From Chloromonas sp. AAM2 (lineage: Eukaryota > Chlorophyta > Chlorophyceae > Chlamydomonadales > Chlamydomonadaceae), in NCBI GenBank assembly GCA_004335635.1, contig QAXH01006451.1, positions 1-64,000 on the forward strand: a stretch of 64,000 nt of DNA. The letters run 5' to 3'. Shown in pieces: positions 1 through 13,200 of the stretch. Every line of letters begins with the position of its first letter. Within the stretch, counting starts at the first letter, position 1. A program made the translations under genes and the position numbers. Under the pieces are notes generated by a model. The model had not been told where the DNA came from. It saw nothing but the letters and a program-made list of their open reading frames with translations, and did no database searches.

Positions 1-5
1 TGGAT

Positions 6-260
6 GTGTTCAACAACACCTGCCTGCGACGCATTCTGCATGAACGTCTTGGCCCAGAGGTGATCAGCAATGCTGACCTCTACGCCAGAACTCATCAACC
101 TGCCATTAGTGCCCCGCTCAGAACACACAGGCTCAGGTGGCTAGGCCACATGGGACGCATGCCTGACACTTCCAGCGTCACACGTTTGCTTTTTGCAACT
201 GTTCCAGCGCCAGAGGGCCAGCAGGCTGTAGCAAGGGTGCCCCACTCTCGACTTGGAACC
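6..260 (+). mobile_element. 3' remnant of a non-LTR (LINE) retrotransposon
   Basis: The open frame from position 6 encodes a peptide with RLRWLGHMGRMP about 45 residues in. This W-L-G-H-x-x-R-M signature is typical of the region just C-terminal to the reverse transcriptase domain of LINE elements. It is preceded by HERLGPEVISNADLY and an HRLR stretch, also usual for that tail. The RT core itself would lie upstream, outside the window. The frame runs on to 389, but the retroelement-like part fades by about position 260. No intact element is present here; a LINE 3' end truncated by the window edge or by decay is the simplest reading. Confidence 0.6.
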
Positions 261-513
261 GTGTTGCCAGTGATGACATTCGTACTTTGCACCCTGCTAC
301 CAGTGACCTTTTTTGCTTTAACGATTGTCAGGCGCGTAATTCTTGGAGAGATATTGTGTCTAGCTGCAGCACCGTGGGTTGAACCATGAAAAGACATGTA
401 ATGATGATGATGACATTGACAATTCAGCCAAAAGAACAACCCATAACAATGTCAAAAGTATCGTCTACCACAACACGCGATGTTCACCCGGAGGTTCACC
501 CTGTGTGTGATTG

Positions 514-531
514 ACACACACACACACACAC
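514..531. repeat. (CA)n microsatellite
   Basis: A run of about nine CA units, followed by a less regular CACACA stretch near 550. Confidence 0.85.
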
Positions 532-580
532 TGATACACATGTTTTTGCTCACACACACCGGTTCCAGCGTCAGTCTCAG

Positions 581-612
581 GAATTGTCCCAGAAATGGCA
601 AACTTCTTTTGA
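581..612 (-). repeat. Solo copy of the MITE terminal repeat
   Basis: It reads GAATTGTCCCAGAAATGGCA and continues into AACTTCTTTT, the reverse complement of the terminal sequence found at 2557, 15868 and 31329. No partner copy lies nearby, so this is a truncated or solo end. Confidence 0.7.
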
Positions 613-1345
613 AACCTAAGGTTGCAAACTAAACTCACTAACTAACTATGGAGCACCACACACCTTAGCTGCTCACAGTGGTGCTGGCCACTGGCATAAC
701 ACCTGAACCGATACATATACTGCTGACATATACTGCTGACAGAAGTATAGGTCTACATGCCAAATTGGCAACATAAACAACATTGCCGGCATCCTAACTT
801 ATCGAAAAGCTCCTTATCTCAGAAGGCACTCGCGTATGACATGCACCTTACTACGCCACTCATCGCGGCATGGATGACGTGAGTGTGCCACCTGGGCTTT
901 GTTGCAGCTCTCACCTTATATAATACATGTAACCGAGCTAAGGACATGCCTTCCTTCACCTTTCAGCCAAGGACATGTAACCTCATCTTGCTTCTCCTGC
1001 TAGCTGGTAAGCTGTGTTTTCAACAAGCGCATTACCATTGTCAGGGACATCCCCATGGTCCCATTTGGGCACGGCAAGACACATCTGTCTTTCTGGAGAT
1101 ATCGTTCCAGGTGGTATCAAACCCATTTTACATTGGCTTTGACGATTGCGTGTAGTGCGTCGGCCCGTGTAAACACAGCTGCACATGCAGCCCTGACTAC
1201 ACCCTGAGATTACAAGCGCAGTGCATTTCAAGCAGTGGCGCACAGCCTGCAGTGCCCTTCCTGTCCCAACAGCCCACTCAAGTTGCAGCGCTTCAACCAA
1301 CCGCAGCTGCTCATGCTGCACTGCAGGCTCGGTTGCCGGCACGGC

Positions 1346-1386
1346 TTCCTGACTATTCAGGTTTCTGGTTCCTGACTATTCAGGTG
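1346..1386. repeat. Short tandem duplication
   Basis: TTCCTGACTATTCAGGT occurs twice, separated by TTCTGG, about 17 bp beyond the stop codon of the minus-strand hydrolase. It falls in the presumed 3' UTR of that gene. Confidence 0.8.
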
Positions 1387-1402
1387 TTTTGCGAAAAGGG
1401 CA

Positions 1403-4400
1403 TCAGAGCTTGCTGAGAGGCTGAAGCTGAACAGTGTGAGACTCATCAGCCATGCCCAGCACAATGCGTACCATGTCCTTTGCCCAGTCTGTGAGCCCTG
1501 CCAACTGAGGATGGTCGTGCGCCAGCCTCTGCCGTGACGTGGCACCAGATGTCGAGCCATTGTTGTCTGCAGTGGCAGTGGGTTCGGGTGGGCTGGGTAG
1601 CGGCGTCCAGTCAACCACAAATGCTGCGTGGGTGGCGCGCTGATAGAGCAACAGGCGTGTATGCACACCGCACCTGTGGCAGGCACAGAAAAACCCATCA
1701 CACAATCACTCCACGGTAAACGTGACAGGCATAGCCCTTCGTGGAACGCCAATCAGTGCGTGCTTTACTGCAGCATAAGACAGCTCCTGAGCTGTGGTCC
1801 AGCCTGCCAGCCTTACCTTGTCAGAGCGTTGGCCATCTCAGCGCCTTCATGCCATGGCACCACATGATCTGCACACCCCGCCAGGAGATAGCATGGTGGC
1901 AGGCGCCGAACAGCTTCCATCGCCACCTCAGCTGCGTTAAAATCTGCATTTGAATCCCTGATTGTTGTTTCATATGTTCGTTTGCCTGATGAGGATTCAT
2001 CAAGCCCTGTCACACCATCTAATGTCTTGAGCTCCACCGTTGATGCGGAGCTGAGTTGTGCATGCCCATTCTGATTGCTGACTGCTGCTGGGGATGTCAT
2101 CACAGCATGGGCGCCCAGAAGATCAGATATCCGGTAAGGGATTGCTTCACCAAGCAGACTGAAAGAGGAAAAGAAAGACGCGTGCTGAGCAGACGCAGCT
2201 GTGGTGCTGCCGCTTCCTGATGCAAGCAGCATGTGCCGTTGTTCTTGGGTGGGCTGGCTGTTGGGTGGCGGGCAGCGAGGGAGTGTGTGTTCGTAGGCCA
2301 GGCTGGTGAGGATAGCGGAGGGTGAGAGGCTGCTGAAGTGCTCGTGGCCGCCCATGGCTCGCGTCATCATGGACAGAATGTGCACACCACGCGAACGCTC
2401 GTGCTCCAGGTGCTTGGAAATGTCAAACCTGCAGATGAGTCGTAGTCACAGAACAAGCAGGGGTTGGTTCCCTGACAGTTGCGCAATGCAGTGCAAATGA
2501 AATTGCAACGGTTTGCTATGCCATCCTATCCTAGCATGAGCTCAGACAACCAAAATAAAAGAAGTTTGCCAATTCTGGGACAATTTGTGTGAATAGGTCT
2601 GTAATACTGCCAGCAATTGTGTGTCAGCAGTGTGGGGCCACCGTGTCCTGGTCTGAACCAATGGCTGGCCTGTACAAATTGATGCTGATGTTGTTAGCGG
2701 TCTCAAACTTTGCATAGTGGTTCAACCATTTGATCATTTGATGATGCAGAGGCAGCACACATGTTGCGTGTCATATCATCCAGGCTCTTGTCGTAGGTGT
2801 CAAACACGCCACAAGAATGTCCCAGAACTGGCAAACTGCTTTTTTTGTTGTTGTGCATGTGTGACCGGTGTGTATACTGCTTGCACTAGACTCACACGCC
2901 AGCCAGGCCCAGGAAGCGGGCAGGCATCCGACTGTCTTGAAGACTGATGCTGTTGTATGGCGCGGGGGCAGACCAGCAATCACTTCCGGCATCTGCCCTG
3001 ATGACAGCGGGTGGCTCGATTGCGGGTGGAGGGCTGGGCTGTGTGGGTGGCACATAAGCAGGACCTGCAGATGCCAACCCAGTTCAACGATCTCGGGTCA
3101 GCACCAACAAAGCATTTCCAGTGTCACAAGTACCCAACTTGTTCAACGAGCTCGTGGTGCTGTCATTGACCATAACAAACAGGCAAGTGCAAGTGATCGT
3201 TGTGACATGTTCCATTGTCAACGAGCCTACAGTTGTAATACCCTTGGACAGAAGAGTTAGGTAGCGTCTTGACCATGCTTCAATCATCATCCCTGATGTT
3301 AAACACTTGCACTCCATCGTCCTGCGCTCACCATACGGCAGGCCTGCCCGCTGCATCAGCGCCAGGGCCAGCAGGTGCGCCCCCGCAGAGTGGCCCACAG
3401 CGCTGACCTGCCGTGCATCGCCCCCAAACGCATGGATGTGGTCAAGCGTCCACCCCAGCGCTGCATGCACCTCCTGCACCATCTGCAGTGTCAACACGGC
3501 AGAAGTGCCGATGCTGCGGTCCAAAAGCCATGCCAGCAGTCACGTTCATTACCAACAGGCAACAGGTTGTGTGCGGGATAGCATGCACATGCACTCTAGC
3601 GCAGCTGACAATCTTTGCATGGATACGGCCCAACGTTTGGCATTTGATGGTCAAACATGTGTTCTGCCGTCAGTTGTTGAGTCAGTGAGTGCCTCAGCCA
3701 GTGAGTTCCCAGTGACATGCATGTAGTCTGCTTGCCACACCATGAGGCCAAGCTTATCTGATGACTGGCATGCTTGCTTGCATGACTGTACTAGCAACAG
3801 GATGGCCACAGGAGCTGATATCACCTGGGGCACCAGTGCATCTGGATACAGCGTGTACGTGTGCGTGACGACCACCACCCCAGCCTGTGCCAGCCGTGTG
3901 GCCATGGACGCGTAGTGCCACGGCTCGCCTGATGCCCACACACCACCATGCGTAAAGAACATGACGGGGGCACGCGGCTGCTGTCCAGCCTACGGGTGCG
4001 CAAAAAAAGCACCGGGAAAAGGTGCCTCAGCTCCTGTGCTGCATTCGCATTATAGGCGGGTTGCCCCTCCTACCAAAAGAAAACGCACAGCTGGTGCGGC
4101 CCTTTTCCTACCGACAGACAGTACCGGTACTTCCCACCAACAGGCCCACAAAACAATGCTGCCCCACAAACAATGGCTGCTGTGCCAGTGCGCTGACTTG
4201 TTGTTGCTAAGGATGCAGTGTTGAACAGCAGGTTATCTCAACTTCCCGCCTGCCCACCTCAACTCCCTCCCGGCCCCCCCCCCCCCCCCCCCCCCCCCCC
4301 ACCCCCGCCCCCGTCCTGGCTGAGCAGTCCTCCCCGGACCAAAGGCCTCGTAAACTACGATGACGACTACCACCACCACCACCGCCACCACAACCACAAC

Positions 4401-4631
4401 ACACATGGCCTGCATGCCCACCTGCAGCTGCTGCGCTACTGCTAGGGGCACGTACACATCCAGTGTGTGGCGGCTGGCGGGGCCGTACTGCTGATTGCGT
4501 TGCAACAGCACACCGTAGCATGTGCGCCTGTCTGACTTGTTCTGATGAGACCTATGGAGGTAGGTGTCCAGGCGCTCAAGCTGCCTGTGACACACAGTCA
4601 GGACGTCATAATCTGACCGTGAGAATGTCAC
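1403..4631 (-). CDS. Isoprenylcysteine alpha-carbonyl methylesterase-like alpha/beta hydrolase
   Basis: Six minus-strand exons keep phase: 4631-4422, 3980-3825, 3482-3332, 3064-2896, 2428-1817 and 1673-1403, giving 522 residues with start at 4631. The product has an oxyanion motif FFTHGGVW, the nucleophile elbow VGHSAGAHL and, near the C-terminus, a catalytic-His segment RATHAAFVVDW. The stretches DISKHLEHERSRGVH, SLSPSAIL and RLPPCYLLAGCADHVVPW follow the order seen in plant ICME, which demethylates the C-terminal methyl ester of prenylated proteins at endomembranes. A roughly 50-residue Pro/Ala-rich insert follows GLPYG, and about 140 low-complexity residues separate SPSAIL from RLPPCYLL; both lengthen it against plant ICME. 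No membrane segment is seen at this start, whereas plant ICME has one, so further 5' exons toward 5.9 kb are possible. Other esterases of this fold cannot be excluded. Confidence 0.8.
2557..2846. mobile_element. MITE with ~30-bp terminal inverted repeats, inside an intron
   Basis: The left end (2557-2586) and the inverted right end (about 2814-2846) both carry the same terminal sequence, core GTTTGCCARTTCTGGGACA. The element is about 290 bp, has no coding capacity and lies in intron 4 of the hydrolase gene. Its left 65 bp, including GTGTGAATAGGTCTGT, also matches the inverted right flank of the gap-containing copy at 31650-31722, showing they belong to one family. Confidence 0.75.
4274..4300 (+). 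repeat. 27-bp homopolymer C tract in intron 1 of the hydrolase
   Basis: An unbroken C run is followed by C-rich sequence, then a CCA/ACC repeat to about 4400. On the transcribed (minus) strand it is a G run. A frame read through it gives poly-Gly and poly-Val, which is intronic noise. Confidence 0.9.
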
Positions 4632-5869
4632 ACATGCCGTGGCACATGCACTATAAGAAAACGTTGACTTATGTTGTCCACGCGGTGTTTGGAAGGATGC
4701 CCCCAGTCAGGCTTCTACACGCTGACATCAACTATCAGCTTGGTAGTGCAAGCGCATACAGGAGCGTATCGACATGGCAGCATCACAATCCCAACCACTG
4801 CACTCAATAGTTGCAAAATGTTAACGATTTATGCTCAAACTTATTCAATCAACTGGCAGCGTTTGCCTGTCTCAGTGATCCTGGATTGGCAGCAATGCAC
4901 ACACACAGGGGCTCTTCTGCAGCATGTGCGGCTGATCTGCTGTCCACCCACCTGTACAATAGTGTCAATTTAACACCGGTGGGGATCAGGGGCAGAAGGG
5001 CTGCAAGCAAATGGACAAAAAGTGCAAATCTGACCTTACCCACCTTAGTTGCAACGTGCACGTGGTGCTCATGTCCACCTCACCTTTGAAATGAATACCC
5101 GCTTTACACTGTGATATTATTGCTCTGGCGTCAGCTCGTGTGAGACGTGAACTGAACAGGGTTGTGCATGTGCAAGCAGACCATGTTTGCATGCTTGACA
5201 GCTGAGATTGCTGCTGAAATGTGGAGGAGCGCTCTGCTATGAACCCACTTCGGGGTGTTGGCATGCTTTGTCATGGGGCAGGTCAGGCACCTTGTGGCAA
5301 CGAGCCGAATAATCAGATTCATTATGACACGACGAATGCACATGAACAACGGTGCGTGGACGTCTGTGAAGCATTGGACCTGCATTGTCGCCAAGGCCAG
5401 CCTCCAGTTGACTGGGCATTTGCTGCCACCTCCTGCCACCTCCTGCCACAAGCAACTACCGCCAAAGGGTGTTCTTGTTTCTTGAGTGAATGGCTGACCA
5501 TGTATGTAAGAAGAAAAATACATATTCACAAAGTCTAGATCACCTTCTTGGTGGTTCATCATCTACTTTCTTTGCTTGTTGAATGGGTTGCATTGCCTCT
5601 ACCTTGTGACGTGTGACGTCCGCATTGGTGTGTCGGCCAAAGCAGCCAAAGCACAAAGAAAAGTACTGCAGACACTTACCTAAAAGCTCTGTACCCAATG
5701 TTGCCAGGGCACCAGGCAGCACCCTCAGCGAGCCGCTGCTTTCAACCTCGGCCTGTATTACAGTCGAGCGCAGGTGCAACATAGAGGTCGTGTCAAACTG
5801 TTGTTGCATCACTGACATACCGTTGGAGTGCAAAAATTCGTCGTCATGCAGGTTCCTGATCAACTCGCA
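4632..5869 (-). other. Upstream flank of the hydrolase, possible unassigned 5' exons
   Basis: A minus frame at 5863-about 5675 starts with Met and ends at a good donor (TTAG then GTAAGTG). A second stretch at about 5375-5290 lies between an acceptor-like ATGCAG and a donor-like CAAG/GTGCCTG and reads FMCIRRVIMNLIIRL, which could be a membrane-associated helix. Plant ICMEs have an N-terminal membrane region, so these could be 5' exons of the hydrolase gene, but I could not join them in phase to the exon at 4631. They may equally be spurious. Confidence 0.25.
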
Positions 5870-7205
5870 AACACCATCGGTGCCAGCGTTGTTACAATGC
5901 TATTATTACCATTTTATTACCAGCTATTACGTCACATGAGGGGAGGGACTCCACTTACAAGTGAAGGGGATTGCGACACAGCGCGATAGTAATGGTGGCG
6001 GTCTCCTCAAGGTGCTATCCTGACCGCAAACCTCGTTAGACCCAAAAGGGGTCTGAAAGTATGCATGCCTCGATGTTCATTGTCTCTTAAATATCACGTC
6101 TCAACACATGCGTCTGATTGCATCCACAAAACTGATACATCAATACAGTCGACTGTCATGTTAGCGTCTGATTGTAGCCTTCGTCTCAACCCTGCGCGGG
6201 TCGCTCAGCGCTTGCTAGGCTTCAGGGGTCGATCTTTCAAATGCTCATTATCTGAGAGCTTGGCGAAGTGAAGCGCATTTTGCAATTCATTTCAGCCCAG
6301 ATATTGCCATGCTTTACCATTTCACAGCTTCCAGTCCTTTGCTGCTGGCTCGTGAACCATATGCATGTTTTCAGGCCTTTTTTCGAGTCTAACGAGGTTT
6401 GTGGTCAGGACAGCACCTCAAGGGGTGGTGCATGTATGACCTCGTGCATGACATGCTTATCAGCCACATCAAAAGAAACATTCAGCCATATCAATTATGT
6501 ATGTATCAGCCATAACAAGAAAGAAAAATGAATTCGATCACAACAAACAAGACTCTGATCAAGACAAGACGATCAACATGATCACAGCTTAAGGAATTCT
6601 ATCATGTCACATGTTGCATTGTTGAAGGGCCCCTGCCTGCTGTGGTTCTGGACTGAAGTATTACCATCAGCAGTCCTACCAGGACGCCCTTGACAGCCTC
6701 ACGCAGGAAGGCCATGGTAGTAGCCCTGTGGCGCCGCCCTGGAGTTTTTACTGATGTTGTTCTCCTGGCTTGTGTGCCACTCCAGAAATGTAAATACTGT
6801 GGGGCCTTTGTGCATGGGCCTGTGTATGGGCCTCTCTGCATGGGCTTATGGGGAGTTTTAGAATTGCAGGGGATTCGTCCTCCGTTGATACTAACACTAC
6901 TCCCACGGAGCTGCCTTACAACCTATATCTGGCCTGATCTGGATGGCCTCACTCACAGCCTGTTCCAAGAGATGTTCCAAGACTGTTGGCTGTTGTCGGT
7001 TATAGGATTTTGCGTCCTCCATTCCAACACATGAACAGATGATGAACACCAGTCGGGCTTTCTAGACCTTGCCAGTGACATATGTGCCCGTGCTGCGTCT
7101 AGGTCGCCTCAAAACCCCAATCACTGCTTCGCTGCTTTAGTGCTGATGCGCACAACGGCAACCTTATTGTCCATCTTCTTTAATCTTCGTTGAGTGACAG
7201 CGGAA
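5870..7205. other. Intergenic region between divergent genes
   Basis: Apart from the fold-back element at 6005-6424 I see no coding exon. The last few hundred bases should hold the promoter and 5' UTR of the EDR2-like gene, but no specific motif is convincing. Confidence 0.4.
6005..6424. mobile_element. Fold-back element with ~62-bp imperfect inverted arms
   Basis: The left arm at 6005-6066 includes CTGACCGCAAACCTCGTTAG. The right arm at 6361-6424 includes its near-exact reverse complement CTAACGAGGTTTGTGGTCAG. Matching continues outward through CCTCAAGGTGCT and inward to ATGCAT. The arms enclose about 290 bp with no ORF of note. This looks like a non-autonomous DNA transposon unrelated in sequence to the GTTTGCCAG family. 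Confidence 0.7.
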
Positions 7206-10200
7206 ATGTCGGAAGGAAAACAATCTCCACCTCCTCTTTCAATTCCCACGTCAAACACTATCCCCGACGGGCGCGACGTAGGGCATCGCACAAAGCTTAT
7301 GAGCATTTTCAGCAGCACCATCATTACGGCACTTTGCTCACAAGACTTGCCATTGCCTTGCAGGACGCATTCATAGCCGATGACCAGCTCTACAAGGTGG
7401 GCTGCCTTTGCTTTTGATGCTGCTTTGTGACGCTTGCATTTGATTACTTTGGTGTAGCCATTTGTGCACCGGGCTCGATGGGTAGGAAAACCTTGCACTC
7501 CCGGCAGGAATACCAGTTCTATGCACCTTTCCCGCAGGTCACCTCGAACTCTGAACTGGTGGTGCTCCGGCGCGTCAAGCTATACGCCCAAAAGTTCTAC
7601 ACGTATCATGACCAAGAAGACCGAGACCGCAAATCTTGGTATCTGGACCGGAGGTGCCAGCTCTGGCCTAAATACGCTCATGACATCGAGAAGCCGGTGC
7701 CCAAGACAGTACGACCCAGAAAGACTTGGACAATCACAGCCACAGTCAGCGGCAAGGGAGAGGTTGTTCAGCTGGTGAGCCGGTGGTTGACACGTACCCT
7801 CAACAGGCTGGCCTCATCCCTCGCTTTTGACCGCCCTTGCTGTTGGTTCTGCAAACGTCTTGCTGCCTCATCATACCTCATGCACGAAAGGTGCTGTGCT
7901 GTAAGAGCAAGGGTTGTGCATGCATCTGCAGTCTTGATGACCTTGCATGGTTGTGACCTAACATGTATCATCACCTGGTTTTAGAGATGGTCTCTTATGG
8001 TGTTTTTTGTTTGTTCAGCAATGCCTGTTGTCATTTCCCTTTGCACTCGCAGTACCAATTCCAGCTTCAGTGGCCCAGGACCTGGGCTGCCAAAGGCTAC
8101 ACCAGCTTTACGTTCGGTTTTGATAACGTTCAGATGGCGCACAAGTGGCACGGGCACTTCAGCAGTTGCATTGAGCATCTTAGGCAAGGCGCGGCCAAGG
8201 CTGCCAAAGCTGGCAACTTGAACATGGCGGACTTGTACGCAACCAGCATGACCCCAAGCACCACTAAACATCTTTCCAATGGGCTCGACAAGGTGTGCTA
8301 CTCCCTAGGTGACATCTGCAAGGGTGGTTTGGTTTGGTGGCAAAATATCCCTCAGGAGGGTGGATAGCCTGCAGAAGCTGAATTATCCTAACTAGTGACT
8401 TATGAACCAGTAGAGAGCACTGAAGGAAGCGTTCTGTATCTGAGTAAGTGCACCAATGGCGTCCTTGGTGTAGGCACTGGATGTTGCAGTGTTTGTCTGA
8501 TCGTGTTTGTTTTGACTTGGGCTGTTACTTGCGCTGCATACCGTATACAGATATGGTCCATACGGTAGACTTGGCAGTGGCTGTCAGGATGGCATGCTGC
8601 TCAGGCTTGGAATGCACGTGTTGGGTGTGCGCTGTGGCGTGTGCAAGGTGTGTGTTTCTGCACATAATGCTGGTATTTCCAAGTATGACAACAGAGCAAA
8701 TGTTGCGATGGCATTCGCAGGATTTCGGTCTGGGTGCCGAACTTAACGGCATGGATGCGTCAACTCCTGTCATGTCAACTGGCGACGGCACGGATGCAGG
8801 TAAACCGGCAGATACCTCCAGACACTTTGACAACTGTGGTTCTCTGATGCAATGACTGGATGCATCGGACACGATACGCATGTCTCAGATCGTCTAGGCT
8901 GCTAACTCAAGGGCGGGCAGGTGATTTCTGAAGCAGCTCGCTTTTTGTGTCCATACCATCCATTGTCAACCACGTCCCATGGATCCTGAAGCACGTGACA
9001 TGCATGCATGATCAAATCTCGAGCGTCGTGGCGAACCACGATGGTATGCTTGCAGCCTACACTGGCCGCTGAGCCCATCATACCTTCTGGCATGTGAACT
9101 TGAGTTGCAGGTGACACCGAGGGCGGCCCGGCAAGCCCCAGCAAGTACCATGACGTTGATGCGGAGGCACGCCTGAGCTCCAGCCCGTTCTCTGCTTCCA
9201 GCCAACCGCGTAAATTCTCCCCGGGCAAAATGTTGCATGGAGGGGCTGACGACAGCACTGACGACGAGGAGGAGGCGGCAAACAGGCACAACAGGAGGCA
9301 AGCCATGTTGGAGAGATGGATTCCGTACAAACAGGTAATTAGCTCAGATTCCTACCCCACACACGTTCAACACACGAATGCTATCACAGATGTGTGAGCA
9401 GGATGCAGGCTGCGGTTTCCTTTTTGCAGGCCGGTGTGTTTGAGTAGATGCAGGCAAGCCAAACTACACTTGTCGAGGGTGCCAGCCTGCATCCATACAT
9501 GTCAATGGAAGCTCTCTGATTGGTGGTATGACACGCCAGTATTATCTTATCAGCTTGAGAACCTACAACAGAATGAAGGTAGATGAAGGCTTTTGCTTCT
9601 CTTAGGCCTGATGTTGACTAGCCGATTGCTTGATGTCCTTCCACGTGTAGGTGAACGGTCTCTCTGTGTACTACCATCAAGATGACAGCAGCCACAACCA
9701 GGCAGGCGGAGAGTACATGGTGTCTGCGGTAGGTGGACGGTATGGCGGGGCAGCGCCTGGTAGACTGTCATGCATCAGATGCATGCACGTGCACCAGGCA
9801 AAAATGTTACTAAGAAGGCACTGTTCAGTTTAGTGTTTGAAAGACTGGTTGATATTGCTATTGGTATTTACAGACAGTTTAGTACCAGAGGCCAGAGAAG
9901 GCCAATCCACCTCTCATTCCACTGCTGGCACCATCACACTGCCTTTCTGTGCAACCTCTTTATTTTGCAATGGGTTTGATCACTAGACACTGCCTCACAC
10001 TTGCCATGCAACCGCTTGTGTGTTGGTTTTGGCTACGGCTTTGTGTACCAAGCGTTATGAGGTTGCATCCTGCTCTTCATCTGTTGGCTGCAGGTCGTTC
10101 ACGGCAGCCCCCGGCGTGTGCTCGACGTGCTGATGCATGGCAGCGCCAACACCACCATCGTGGGTCCCGCACGCAAGGTGGACATCCTGGAGTTCTCCAA

Positions 10201-13200
10201 GGTCGATGACAACACAACAAAGGAGGTGCGCCTGGGCAACTTGCTGCCGGCCTACAAAACATGTATGCAGGAAAGGCCATGTGCACAGGCACACGGCATG
10301 GCAGGTTGAAGAGCGGGACTGCAGACACAGCACAGACTGGCGCCACAGTGGCCATGCCACTCTGACAGCGGACGCATTGTGAAGCATTGGAGCGTGTCAG
10401 AGGGGCGGGCTTGTGCATCTGGTCACGCACACCCAGACCACAATCCCAGGGAGGACATGCCTGCTTGTGTATTTTTTCAAGCATCACGCAAGGAAGCAAC
10501 GTTTGGCACCTTCTCTGTTCACTTAGGAGGCCAGAGCTCTACCTACTGGGTCGGCGTGAAAGCTTCAGATCAATGGAAGCATACCACATGCAGATCAGCG
10601 GGACCAAATGCAAACAGCCATCAAGCAGCTGTGTCATCTGTCGTGCTGTGCAGCTTGTACGTATGACCATCGAGGCGCCGGGCTGGGCGGGCGTATTCTG
10701 CGCGCCTCGGGAAATCATTGTGGAGCGCATGTGCAAGACAGACGAGGTGAGCCAATGCATCGCATTCTTTTTGCCTCTGCTTGCAGGCACAGATGCATCA
10801 CGGCCACAAATGCAGGCAGGCTCAATGGCATGTGGTTTGACATGGGTCGCAGTCTTTCACAGCGTTTGAGATGCTCTTGCTCTGCATCTCAATGCCTTTG
10901 GTTGCTTGCTATGCTGTGCAGAGGCGGTGCTTTGTCGTCATGTTCAACAGCTCTGACGACGTGGCGCTGCGCGGACGTGCCTACTGCGCTGCACCCGCGT
11001 ATGAGGGGAACATGCAGACACGCGCGGTGAGCCTGGGCAAGGCAGCTGCGTGGCACACACCCACTCCCGAGTGCTGTGTCACACCAGTCAGGTGTTTGCT
11101 TGACAACGTGATCACTGCTGCTTGCCGAACACATCAGTCCAATCTGTCCTGGTCAGCCATGACAGATATTTTCTGGCTAATTTCTCACACATTTGGCGGA
11201 CAAGGGGGGGTCGGCTCACAGGTCAAAGAATAACTTATCCCCGCCCCACCCCTGTAGCTTGTTGCATCTGGCAGCAGCGTCTGCAACTGTGTCAGTAGAA
11301 GCAATACCCTGCGCACCAGGTCCGCCTTTGCATCATTCAGAGCAATCCCTGGGTGTGACAAGACCGTTTGCTGTATCTGTTTGTGTTCTCCTCCCAGACC
11401 CAGGAGGAAGCCACCGGTCAGAGCACGCGGCGCAGCATCTGGCGCTCGCCCGTCCAAGGCTCTGTGAGCGGCGCCTACACCATCAGCTGCCTCAACCACC
11501 AGACCCTGGCCAACAGCAGAGAGTCGCTCATCACGTGCATGGTCAAGGTGAACAACGAGTCGCATTGCTTGCTTACGTATCTGTCACAGCAGTCCCTCGA
11601 TTTGTACACCTTGTACCTTCAATCAGGAATGCACAGTTGCAAGCGCCTGTGGGGCGCCTAGTAGTAGTTAAGGAACTACTAGACGCAAGGCCATGCCTTG
11701 TTGGCTTAAAGCGTCGCGAGGTGCATGTGTTCACTGCATGCATTGCGGCATGCAAGTATGGCCCTTCATGTCCATGCAACAGGTGGACTTACGTGGCGCA
11801 TGCGCCAGCAACAGCTGGGCCGGCGCATTCTGCGACCTCTTCGGATGGCGTGAGGCCTTCCTTGACCGCATGCTCATGAACGTCATGCTGGTAAGCCAAG
11901 CACTGATTAATTGATATGCCAGGACTGCCTGCACACATGTCTGGGCAGCAACAGCCGCGGTTTAGCTCAGGTGACAAGCAAGGTGAGGCAAACAAGCTTG
12001 CTGTCTCCTGGATGCTGAACCGTAATCTCCCATTCCACTGCAATTCCCTGCACTTTCTTATGTCACTGGGTGCCGTCATGGTGTCAACGCTGTATTTCGC
12101 TGTGTCGGGGCTGTGTTTAGGTGCGCGATGAGGTTGAGCACCGGCGCTTCAAGGTGCAGCCGCAGGACCTCATGAGCGCGCAGCCAGTGGCCACTACCAA
12201 CACTGTCAAGGTGAGAGACAGGGCAACTGAAGCAATCACAGCCTTGCATTTGTCATTGCATCCATCCTTACTGCCAATGCCTCATGCTATGGGTCTGTGG
12301 GTGCATAGTGCAGTGGTTCAGTCCACTGCGAGTCCGCATTTCTTCATCAGTCCACCAAACTACACAGCAGGTTTGATTCCTCTTCAAGTGTGCACCCACA
12401 TGGAGGGTCCCACCTTCTCCACTGGCGCTTGTGCAATGGCCTGACGTTGTGGTGGTTGCTATCATGCAGACTGGTGCTCGGGCGGCAGCGTTGGACCCCA
12501 CACAGCCTTCATCCGCACACCTCGGATACATCAACCGCTCCATGACCATGGCACGAGGCGCACCCATGCACTTGAAGTCAGGCGTCCAGCGCAGCATGGC
12601 CTCAGCCTCAGGCGACAACCTCAACGTCTTGCCTACCATCAACAGCACCACTAACAAGGACGGCAATCCTGGGCTAGCCCGCACAACGGAGGACCACAAT
12701 GCGCCGGAGGGGCAGGATGCGGAAGGCGGGCCCGCAGCTAATGAGTCAAATGGCCATGCCGTGCTGGACTACGCACTCATGGCTGATCTTGCGACACTGG
12801 ACAAGAGGTTTTGGAGGCAGATTCACACGGAGGGCACGGATGCGCCGTTCCTTGTGCGCGGGCCCACGTACCTCAAGGACAAGAAGAAGGTCCCCGCGGG
12901 AATGGTGCAGGCAAGTGGCTGGGCAGTGCAAGTGGCAAGTGGCAGACAGGGGGATTTGGCGGCCCCAGGCGAGCTTTGATTGTATGTAAGAAGGGCATCA
13001 GCAGTCCCAGGCAAGTTCAAAGCCAGATAGGAGTGCAGTGCTCGTATATCAGTGCACTGATGTAGCCCGCAGGAGGGGGTGGGCTGCTTGTGGCTGTGCA
13101 TCAGCCTCGCCATGGGAAGCGTGCATGCAACCAGGAGCCAAGAAACAGCAGTAGTACTGCTTTTATCAGCCTCTTGACACCAGATCCGGTGCTATGGAGC

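Larger units (their letters stand above)
390..1402. other. Intergenic region with simple repeats, no gene seen
   Basis: The stretch holds a CA dinucleotide run at 514-531, a lone copy of the MITE terminal repeat at about 581-610, and a tandem duplication of a 17-bp unit at 1346-1386. It is the 3' flank of the minus-strand hydrolase gene. I see no convincing coding exon on either strand. Confidence 0.5.

Noticed and set aside
4233..4500. Minus-strand frame with poly-Val and poly-Gly
   Set aside because: It is read-through of the first hydrolase intron across the C27 tract; a clean donor (CAG/GTGGGC) ends the exon at 4422.
5540..5863. Minus-strand ORF as the first exon of the hydrolase
   Set aside because: It ends at a good donor, but I could not find connecting exons that keep phase to 4631, and a Met at 4631 already gives a complete protein.
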